DNA of 5,288 bases, from contig JAKDLE010000260.1 in NCBI GenBank assembly GCA_030453005.1, positions 1 through 5,288 on the forward strand. Direction: 5' to 3'. Position numbers and translations under genes: made by a program. This document shows positions 1 to 5,288 of this stretch, piece by piece (position 1 is the first letter of the stretch; the number at the start of each line of letters is the position of its first letter). Under the pieces are notes generated by a model, which was not told the origin of the DNA, did no database searches, and worked only from the letters and a program-made list of their open reading frames with translations. Source of the DNA: Pseudonocardia sp. (GTDB taxonomy: Bacteria > Actinomycetota > Actinomycetes > Mycobacteriales > Pseudonocardiaceae).

Positions 1-141
1 GAGCCCGGTCGCCGCGTACGCCCCGAGTACCGCCTCACCGCCGCGGGCCGCGACCGCGGGATCAGTCCCGGGTGTCGCGACGGATGGGGTGGTCCGGCGG
101 CACCTGCACCAGCACGATGCGGGTGCCGTCGGGATCGGTGA
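1..141 (+). CDS. Possible C-terminal fragment of a winged-helix (HxlR/MarR-like) regulator, 5' partial
   Basis: Frame 1 is open from the left edge to a TGA at 139-141, giving 46 residues. Near the start it reads RPEYRLTAAGRD, which resembles the wing strand and following helix of HxlR-type DNA-binding proteins (consensus like V-E-Y-x-L-T-x-x-G-R). The residues after that (RGISPGCRDGWGG onward) do not look like the usual HxlR C-terminal helix, and this part lies antisense to the end of the VOC gene. Either the real protein ends differently (frameshift or poor contig-edge sequence) or the match is chance in GC-rich DNA. If real, the two genes converge and overlap by about 80 bases. Only a short motif supports this call, so it is weak. 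Confidence 0.22.
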   Translation, partial: EPGRRVRPEYRLTAAGRDRGISPGCRDGWGGPAAPAPARCGCRRDR

Positions 142-430
142 CCCACATCTCGCGCAGCCCCCACGGCTCGACGCGCGGCTCTCGGACCACGTGCCCGGCC
201 AGGTCGCGGCGCACGGTGTCGAGGTCGCGCACCTGCATCCAGATCGCGACGCCGTCGCTCGCGGGCTCGGTCGCGGACCCGGAGACCTCCAGGAACCCGC
301 CGCCGAGGAAGAACACCGTGCCGCCGGGGAACTCCCGGGCGATCGCGAGGCCGAGCACGTCGCGGTAGAAGGCGAGGGTGCGCCCGGGGTCGACCGGCCG
401 GATCAGGATGCGCGCGCCGAGGATCTCCAT
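62..430 (-). CDS. VOC-superfamily (glyoxalase/bleomycin resistance fold) protein
   Basis: This is a 122-residue cytoplasmic protein, the normal length for a single-chain VOC protein made of two beta-alpha-beta-beta-beta modules. The first module has ILIRPVDPGRTLAFYRDVLG (residues 8-27), the typical strand followed by the F/Y-Y-x-x-x-L-G helix. The second ends in WGLREMWVTDPDG (90-102), the classic W-G-x-R..DPDG hairpin. Of the metal ligands used by glyoxalase I, Glu48 in FLEV is a candidate. The second-module position usually held by His reads IWMQV, and the final DPDGxxIEL Glu appears replaced by Val106. A metal-dependent enzyme is therefore doubtful and a ligand-binding or resistance role is possible; the substrate cannot be told. 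ATG at 430 is chosen because the fold begins directly after it. A GTG at 463 would add 11 unremarkable residues. Neither start has a clear ribosome-binding site. The gene lies about 100 bases downstream of the hydrolase on the same strand. Confidence 0.85.
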   Translation of the reverse strand: MEILGARILIRPVDPGRTLAFYRDVLGLAIAREFPGGTVFFLGGGFLEVSGSATEPASDGVAIWMQVRDLDTVRRDLAGHVVREPRVEPWGLREMWVTDPDGTRIVLVQVPPDHPIRRDTRD

Positions 431-492
431 GACGGTGATGATGCGCCACCCGACCGCGCACACCTACCGGCCGCCGCGCCCAGGGCGCGCCG

Positions 493-522
493 TGTGCACG
501 GTGACCACGGGATGTGCACGGT
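493..522. repeat. Pair of 10-base direct repeats, 20-base period (candidate operator)
   Basis: TGTGCACGGT occurs at 493-502 and again exactly at 513-522, so equivalent bases are 20 apart, about two helical turns. Each copy contains the palindromic core GTGCAC. The left copy also sits in a small dyad, CCGTG-TG-CACGG, at 490-501. The pair lies in the gap between the hydrolase stop (531) and the VOC start (430), upstream of the VOC gene as transcribed. Same-face tandem sites suit cooperative binding of a regulator to the VOC promoter, but no binding family is recognised and chance is possible in this composition. Confidence 0.35.
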
Positions 523-530
523 TGCCGCGC

Positions 531-1382
531 TCAGCCGGGATAGGCGGCCAGGTGGTCGAGCAGCAGCGCCGCGAGGGCCTCGGGCGCCTCCTCGGGGATC
601 CAGTGGCTGACCCCGTGCAGCTCGGCGTAGCGGTAGGGGCCGCTGACGTGGCGGTGAGCGAGCTCGGTGCACTGCCGGGTGAGGGCGGTGTCGCCGTCGC
701 TCCAGACGAACAGCGTGGGCACGGTCACCGGCGGGTCCACCACGCGCGACGGCGCCACGAGGACCCCTCGGTACCAGTTGAGCGCGGCGGTGAGCGCTGC
801 CGGGTCCGCCAGTCGGACGGCGTCGCGCTCGGCGCGCTCCCGGCTCTGCCCGGTGCGGCGCAGGGCGGCGGCGAACAGTGCGGAGAACCGGCGCCCGCGG
901 GCGTCGAGCACCCGCTCGGGCAGCCACGGGATCTGGAACGCCGCGAAGTACCACGATGCGAGGAACTGGCGCGTGGTCACCAACGACCGCACGTAGGCCG
1001 CGGTGGGAGGCACCGACAGCGCGGCCAGGGTGCGTACCCGCTCGGGGTGCCGGGCCGCGAGCCGCCACGCGACCACCGCTCCCCAGTCGTGTCCGACGAC
1101 GTGCGCCCGGCCGCCTGCGTGGTCGTCGATCACGGCGACGGCGTCGCGCACGAGCGCGTCGAGGGTGTAGGCGGCCCGACCCGCGGGACGGGCGCCGGGC
1201 GAGTAGCCGCGCTGGTCGGGGGCGACGGTGCGGTAGCCGGCACCGGTCAGTGCGGGCACGACGGCGTCCCAGCAGTCGGCGCCCTGTGGGAAACCGTGCA
1301 GCAGCAGCACCGGGGCGCCGTCCGGCGGCCCGGCCTCGTGGACGTCGAGCAGGCCGGGTCCGATCGCCGTTCGCACAGTCAC
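531..1382 (-). CDS. Alpha/beta hydrolase, epoxide-hydrolase-like
   Basis: This is a 283-residue soluble alpha/beta-hydrolase, about the usual length for the epoxide hydrolase/haloalkane dehalogenase branch. In order it shows HGFPQ (29-33, oxyanion region), DQRGY (56-60), and the nucleophile elbow GHDWG (97-101) with Asp99 as probable nucleophile. A helical cap region covers roughly 125-215, with WY at 144-145 and LNWYR (201-205). The acid is probably Asp231 in VWSDGDTAL, and the catalytic base is His260 in GVSHW. An Asp nucleophile plus cap tyrosines (Tyr204, perhaps Tyr145) fits epoxide ring opening through a covalent alkyl-enzyme ester; this is known for the family and the substrate is unknown. 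A dehalogenase or other C-X hydrolase is the main alternative. The frame stays open upstream to 1616, but the homologous sequence starts near the GTG at 1382, which has a weak GATGGG upstream. A GTG at 1376 is an alternative. No signal peptide is seen. The gene is divergent from the carboxylase. Confidence 0.88.
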   Translation of the reverse strand: MTVRTAIGPGLLDVHEAGPPDGAPVLLLHGFPQGADCWDAVVPALTGAGYRTVAPDQRGYSPGARPAGRAAYTLDALVRDAVAVIDDHAGGRAHVVGHDWGAVVAWRLAARHPERVRTLAALSVPPTAAYVRSLVTTRQFLASWYFAAFQIPWLPERVLDARGRRFSALFAAALRRTGQSRERAERDAVRLADPAALTAALNWYRGVLVAPSRVVDPPVTVPTLFVWSDGDTALTRQCTELAHRHVSGPYRYAELHGVSHWIPEEAPEALAALLLDHLAAYPG

Positions 1383-1503
1383 CGGCCCATCATGCGCGCT
1401 CGGATGCCGCGTGTCCCCCGCTCGCAGGTTGTGCCCGACCGGGGCGTCGGCTTGGGTGGGGCGAGCCGGACGATCCCGGTGCAACGACGACCTCGGGAGT
1501 GAG
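1383..1503. promoter_or_regulatory. Divergent intergenic region between hydrolase and carboxylase
   Basis: These 121 bases separate the start codons of two divergent genes, so initiation signals for both should lie here or just inside the genes. I see no convincing -35/-10 pair on either strand. TTG-containing hexamers at 1429 and 1452 have no good -10 partner. The clearest structure is an imperfect inverted repeat: CGTCGGCT at 1445-1452 against AGCCGGACG at 1464-1472, with one bulged base and an 11-base centre. It ends about 31 bases before the carboxylase ATG and could be an operator or a leader hairpin. Confidence 0.4.
1495..1499 (+). promoter_or_regulatory. Ribosome-binding site of the carboxylase gene
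   Basis: GGGAG lies four bases before the ATG at 1504, with TGAG between them. It is a good purine-rich match to the 16S anti-Shine-Dalgarno sequence and supports the ATG at 1504 as the start. The protein's first biotin carboxylase strand begins only a few residues later. Confidence 0.7.
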
Positions 1504-4500
1504 ATGACACAGGCGTTCGGGCGCATCGCGATCGTCAACCGTGGCGAGCCCGCCATGCGGTTGATCCATGCCGTGCGGGAGTGGAACGCCCAACGCCCCG
1601 ACACACCGCTGCGCACGATCGCGCTCTACACCGCCGTCGACCGGGCCGCGATGTTCGTCCGCGAGGCCGACGAGTCCGTGCTGATCGGCCCCGCCGATCC
1701 CGAGCAGGCGTTCGGCGCCAACCCCTACCTCGACTTCGCCGAGCTGGAGCGCGCGCTCACGGCGTGCCGCGCGGAGGCCGTCTGGCCGGGCTGGGGCTTC
1801 GTGTCCGAGCGCGCCGAGTTCGCGCAGCTGTGCGCCGACCTGGGCATCGTGTTCGTCGGCCCGACCGCTGCGGTGATGGAGCGCCTCGGCGACAAGATCG
1901 CGGCGAAGCGCCTGGCCGAGGAGGTCGGGGTGCCGCTGGCGCCGTGGAGCGGCGGTCCCGTCGCCGACGTCGACGCGGCCCGCGAGCACGCCGAGAAGAT
2001 CGGCTACCCGCTGATGGTCAAGGCCACGGCAGGCGGCGGTGGGCGCGGCATCCGCAAGGTGCACGCCCCCGAGGAGCTGGCCGAGGCGTTCGAACGGGCG
2101 AGCTCGGAGGCCGCGAAGACCGCCGGTGACGCCACCGTGTTCCTGGAGCGCGCCATCTCCGGCGGGCGCCACGTCGAGGTGCAGGTGGTCGCGGACGCCA
2201 CCGGCGACGTGTGGACGCTCGGCGTGCGCGACTGCTCCGTGCAGCGCCGCAACCAGAAGGTGCTCGAGGAGTCGGCCTCCACCGCCCTGGACGCCGAGCA
2301 GGAGCAGCTGCTGCGCGAGTCCGCGGCGGCGCTGGCGAAGGCCGCGGGCTACGTCAACGCGGGCACCGTGGAGTTCCTCTACGAGCCGGAGGAGCGGCTG
2401 CTGTCGTTCCTGGAGGTCAACACCCGGCTGCAGGTGGAGCACCCGGTCACCGAGGCCACCACGGGCGTCGACATCGTCAAGCTGCAGCTGCACGTCGCGG
2501 CGGGCGGCACGCTCGCTGAGATCGCGGCGGGGCCACCCGCGCCGCGCGGGCACGCCGTCGAGGCGCGGCTCACCGCCGAGGACCCGGAGCAGGGCTTCGC
2601 GCCCGCGCCCGGTCGCCTCGACCATCTCGCGCTGCCCAGCGGGCCCGGCATCCGCGTGGACACCGGGGTGGCCGCGGGCGACGTCATCCCGCCGCAGTAC
2701 GACTCGATGATCGCGAAGATCATCGCCTGGGGCCGCGACCGCGACGAGGCGCTCGCCCGTCTCGGCCGAGCCCTGCGCCAGACGGCGGCGGTGATCGACG
2801 GCGGCACCACCAACAAGGCGTTCCTGATCGACCTGCTCGGCCGTCCCGAGATCATCTCCGGCGACACCGACACCACCTGGCTCGACACGATGACGGCGCA
2901 GGGCTACGCCCCTCCGCAGCGTCTCGACGTCGCGCTGCTCGCCACCGCGGTGGAGGCCCAGGAGGCGCACGTGGCCCGCCAGCGGGAGCGCCTGTTCGCC
3001 TCCGCCGAGCGCGGCCGCCCCGAGGTCGGCCACGAGACCTGGTACCAGGTCGACGTCCGCGCGGGCGGCGAGTCCTACCGGTTGCAGGTGGCCCAGCCCC
3101 GCGGCACGCGCTACCGCGTGCGGCTCGACGGAACCGTCCTCGACGTCGACACCGAGCGCACCGGCCGCTTCGAGCGCAGGCTCGCCGTCGGCGGGCGGAC
3201 CTACTCCGTGCTCACCGCGCCGCAGGACCCCGACGTGCTCGTCGAGGTCGACGGGGCGGTGCACCGCATCTCCGGCGGGGAGGTCGGCATGGTGCGGGCC
3301 CCCGCGCCCGCGATGGTCGTCTCGATCCCCGTGGCCACGGGCGAGGAGGTGGCGGCGGGCGACGTCGTCGCCGTCGTGGAGAGCATGAAGCTGGAGACGG
3401 CGCTGCGCGCACCCGTCGCCGGGCGGGTGGCCGAGATCCTGGTCGACGCGAACACCCAGGTGGAGGGCGGCACCAAGCTGGTCCGCCTGCAGCCCGACGT
3501 CGAGGGCGAGGCGGGCCCCACCGGCGAGCGGGTGGATCTCGCCGCCTTGCGGGTCGACGAGGGGCCGGGGGACGGTGCCGCGGCCACCGCGGCCGACACC
3601 CTCGCCGCACTGCGCTTCCTCGTGCTCGGCTACGACATCGACGAGCGCGACGCCCGGCCGCTGATCGCCGAGCTCACCGCCGCCCGCGCCGAGCTCGCCC
3701 CGGACGACCGCGCGGTGCTCGCGGGCGAGTGCGTCGTGCTGGGCATCTTCGCCGACCTGTGCGCGCTGTCGCGCAACCGCCGCGGGGGCAGCGACGAGCC
3801 CGAGGGCGAGCAGACGCGCAACCCGCAGGAGTACCTCTATGCGTACCTGCGCTCGCGCGACGCCGACGCCGAGGGCCTGCCCGAGTCCTTCCAGGCCCGG
3901 CTGCGGCAGGCGTTGGCGCATTACGGCGTGCCGGACCTGGAGCCGTCGGAGGCCCTGTCGAGCGCGCTGTACCGGATGTTCCTGGCCCACCAGCGCGCCA
4001 CCGCGCACGTACCGGTGGTGCTGGCGTTGCTGCAGTGGCGCCTGCAGCACCCCGACTCGCTGCCCGAGGCCGACCGCGCGGAGTACGGGCGCACGCTCGA
4101 CCGGCTCGTCACCGCCACCCAGCTGCGCCACCCCGTGGTCGGCAGCCTCGCCCGCCGGGTGCGCTACAGCTGCTTCGGCGCCCCGCTGATCGCCGCCGAG
4201 CGCGCCCGCGGGCAGGAGCTGGTGCGCGCCCGGCTCGACGAGCTGCCCGACGTCTCCGACCCGGCCCGCGCCGAGGCCATCGACGAGATCGTCGCCGCGG
4301 CCGAGCCGATCCTCGGGGTGTTCGGGGAGGACCATCAGGCCGCCATGCTCGAGGTGATGACGCGGCGCTACTACCGCATCCGCACGCTCACCGACGTCGA
4401 GATCGCCGACCGCGGCGGTCGGCCGCTGCTCACCGCGCAGTACTCGCACGGCGGCCGGGACGTCACGGTGCTGGCCACCACCGTGCACACCGCGCCCGAC

Positions 4501-5288
4501 GCCCCCGCGGGCACCGACCCGCGGGCGGTGCAGGGCGACCTGCGCAGGCTGCTCCTGCAGGTGCCGCAGGGCCGGGAGGTCGAGCTCGACCTGTACGTGA
4601 TCGCGGGCGAGGCGCCGGACGCCGACCCGGAGCGCTCGGCCGAGAAGATCAACGCGCTGCTCGGGCGGCTGCCCGAGCCGATCACCCGGGTCGCGGTGGC
4701 CGTCCGCCGTCCCGAGGGCGACGAGCGCTCGGCCTGGTTCACCTTCCGTGCCGGTCCCGACCGGCGCCCCGTCGAGGACCGCACGCTGCGCGGGCTGCAC
4801 CCGATGGTCGCCGAGCGGTTGGGCCTGTGGCGCCTGTCGGGCTTCGAGGCCACCCGGCTGCCCTCGCCGGTGGACGTGCACCTGTTCCGCGCGGTGGGCA
4901 GGCAGGTTTCCGACGACCGGCGCCTGATCGCGCTCTCCGACGTCCGCGACCTCACCGTGCTGCGCGACGAGGAGGGCCACATCCGCGCGTTGCCCCAGCT
5001 CGAGCACGCCCTGGACGCCTGCCTCGACTCGCTGCGGGCGGCCCGCGCCGCCGACCGCGGCGACGCCCGGCTGGAGTGGAACCGCGTGCTGCTCTACGTG
5101 TGGCCGGTGGTCGACGTGCCGCTGCGCGAGATCGACACGGTGTTCCGGCTGCTCGCCCCACGCACCGACGCGCTGGGCCTGGAACAGGTGATGGTGCAGT
5201 TCCGCGCGGTCCCCCCCGCCGCCCCCGGGGCCGCGGGGGCCCGCCACACCCCAACGCGCCGCGCCCCCCCCCCCGCGCCGCGACGGGG
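1504..5288 (+). CDS. Single-chain, eukaryote-type acyl-CoA (acetyl-CoA-like) carboxylase, 3' partial
   Basis: This is a biotin-dependent carboxylase, open without a stop for 1261 codons to the right edge. Biotin carboxylase (about 5-450) makes carboxybiotin from ATP and bicarbonate. It shows IVNRGE near residue 10, GDKIAAK (129-135, Lys131), Lys173 before the glycine-rich loop GGGGRG (177-182), and RDCSVQRRNQKVLEE (242-256). Glu290, Glu304, Arg308 and Glu312 (EVNTRLQVEH) and YDSMIAKI (399-406) complete it. A BT-like beta-barrel follows (about 513-590), then the carrier domain (about 596-665) with VESMKLE and biotinyl Lys629. After an Ala/Gly-rich linker, residues about 697-1235 contain no catalytic motif but resemble the eukaryotic ACC central domain, e.g. 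EVMTRRYYRIRTL (950-962) and ERLGLWRLSGFEATRLPSPV (1104-1123). A carboxyltransferase region should follow outside the window, and it decides the acyl-CoA substrate. Acetyl-CoA to malonyl-CoA is the first guess; propionyl-CoA or longer acyl-CoA remain possible. The enzyme is cytosolic and needs biotin ligase. Sequence after about residue 1235 is doubtful. Confidence 0.9.
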   Translation, partial: MTQAFGRIAIVNRGEPAMRLIHAVREWNAQRPDTPLRTIALYTAVDRAAMFVREADESVLIGPADPEQAFGANPYLDFAELERALTACRAEAVWPGWGFVSERAEFAQLCADLGIVFVGPTAAVMERLGDKIAAKRLAEEVGVPLAPWSGGPVADVDAAREHAEKIGYPLMVKATAGGGGRGIRKVHAPEELAEAFERASSEAAKTAGDATVFLERAISGGRHVEVQVVADATGDVWTLGVRDCSVQRRNQKVLEESASTALDAEQEQLLRESAAALAKAAGYVNAGTVEFLYEPEERLLSFLEVNTRLQVEHPVTEATTGVDIVKLQLHVAAGGTLAEIAAGPPAPRGHAVEARLTAEDPEQGFAPAPGRLDHLALPSGPGIRVDTGVAAGDVIPPQYDSMIAKIIAWGRDRDEALARLGRALRQTAAVIDGGTTNKAFLIDLLGRPEIISGDTDTTWLDTMTAQGYAPPQRLDVALLATAVEAQEAHVARQRERLFASAERGRPEVGHETWYQVDVRAGGESYRLQVAQPRGTRYRVRLDGTVLDVDTERTGRFERRLAVGGRTYSVLTAPQDPDVLVEVDGAVHRISGGEVGMVRAPAPAMVVSIPVATGEEVAAGDVVAVVESMKLETALRAPVAGRVAEILVDANTQVEGGTKLVRLQPDVEGEAGPTGERVDLAALRVDEGPGDGAAATAADTLAALRFLVLGYDIDERDARPLIAELTAARAELAPDDRAVLAGECVVLGIFADLCALSRNRRGGSDEPEGEQTRNPQEYLYAYLRSRDADAEGLPESFQARLRQALAHYGVPDLEPSEALSSALYRMFLAHQRATAHVPVVLALLQWRLQHPDSLPEADRAEYGRTLDRLVTATQLRHPVVGSLARRVRYSCFGAPLIAAERARGQELVRARLDELPDVSDPARAEAIDEIVAAAEPILGVFGEDHQAAMLEVMTRRYYRIRTLTDVEIADRGGRPLLTAQYSHGGRDVTVLATTVHTAPDAPAGTDPRAVQGDLRRLLLQVPQGREVELDLYVIAGEAPDADPERSAEKINALLGRLPEPITRVAVAVRRPEGDERSAWFTFRAGPDRRPVEDRTLRGLHPMVAERLGLWRLSGFEATRLPSPVDVHLFRAVGRQVSDDRRLIALSDVRDLTVLRDEEGHIRALPQLEHALDACLDSLRAARAADRGDARLEWNRVLLYVWPVVDVPLREIDTVFRLLAPRTDALGLEQVMVQFRAVPPAAPGAAGARHTPTRRAPPPAPRR
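5211..5288. other. Low-complexity G/C tail with hairpin at contig edge
   Basis: Bases 5211-5245 are G or C only, with a 7-base C run at 5211-5217. A perfect inverted repeat, GCCCCCG (5221-5227) against CGGGGGC (5234-5240), has a 6-base centre. An 11-base C run follows at 5264-5274. The encoded residues become Pro/Ala/Arg/Gly only, unlike the well-ordered protein just before. This most likely reflects failed sequencing or assembly at a hairpin-rich spot. A genuine Pro/Ala-rich linker is the alternative. Confidence 0.6.

Noticed and set aside
41..60. Inverted repeat CCGCGG-7-CCGCGG as a terminator
   Set aside because: CCGCGG is itself a palindrome and very common in this composition. There is no T tract, and the repeat falls inside the possible + strand coding fragment.
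403..1068. A 221-codon - strand frame across the hydrolase and the gap
   Set aside because: It is Arg/Pro/Ala low-complexity in a different frame from the hydrolase, and it runs through both the hydrolase stop and the intergenic repeats.
378..1502. A 374-codon + strand frame opposite the hydrolase
   Set aside because: It is rich in Arg, Gly, Val and Ala and has no motif, while the - strand frame carries GHDWG, the catalytic acid and the catalytic His of an alpha/beta hydrolase.
1383..1616. A longer hydrolase start at 1616 (78 extra residues)
   Set aside because: The extra residues show no family similarity and would overlap the start and ribosome-binding site of the divergent carboxylase. 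The fold starts at the GTG near 1382.
3201..3610. Overlapping - strand frames of about 132 codons at the carrier-domain region
   Set aside because: They are Ser/Thr/Pro/Arg-rich shadows of the biotin carboxyl carrier region, with no start signals or domain similarity.
1390..5247. A 1285-codon open frame on the - strand, antisense to most of the carboxylase
   Set aside because: Its translation is an unstructured string of His, Arg, Gly, Ala and Leu with no recognisable domain. The opposite strand encodes a clear carboxylase with every catalytic motif in frame. Long antisense frames without stops are expected in very GC-rich genes.

Overview
The window looks like one edge-to-edge contig from a high-GC actinobacterium. 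Codons strongly prefer G or C in the third position, and GTG starts are plausible. The gene families would fit a Pseudonocardiales-type genome, but that placement is inference because no rRNA or marker gene is present. Both ends cut through genes.

Left part (1-530): a possible C-terminal scrap of a winged-helix regulator runs off the left edge on the + strand. It converges on a small VOC-superfamily (glyoxalase/bleomycin-resistance fold) gene on the - strand, stop at 62 and probable start at 430. The roughly 100-base gap 431-530 holds a 10-base direct repeat with a 20-base period. Middle (531-1382): an epoxide-hydrolase-like alpha/beta hydrolase, also on the - strand. The 121-base gap 1383-1503 separates this gene from a divergent + strand gene and must carry the start signals for both.

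Right part (1504-5288): one open reading frame fills 3.8 kb and leaves the window unfinished. It reads biotin carboxylase, then a beta-barrel BT-like region, then biotin carboxyl carrier domain (biotinyl Lys629), then a long non-catalytic region resembling the central domain of eukaryotic acetyl-CoA carboxylase. The carboxyltransferase half should follow beyond the edge. This eukaryote-type, single-chain carboxylase in a bacterium is the main point of interest. Bacterial acyl-CoA carboxylases are usually split into separate subunits, or are fused without such a central domain.

The hydrolase and VOC genes may be co-transcribed away from the carboxylase, but nothing ties them to it biochemically. 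The last 80 or so bases are extreme C/G runs with a perfect 7-bp hairpin. They probably mark assembly breakdown, so the protein sequence after about residue 1235 should not be trusted.
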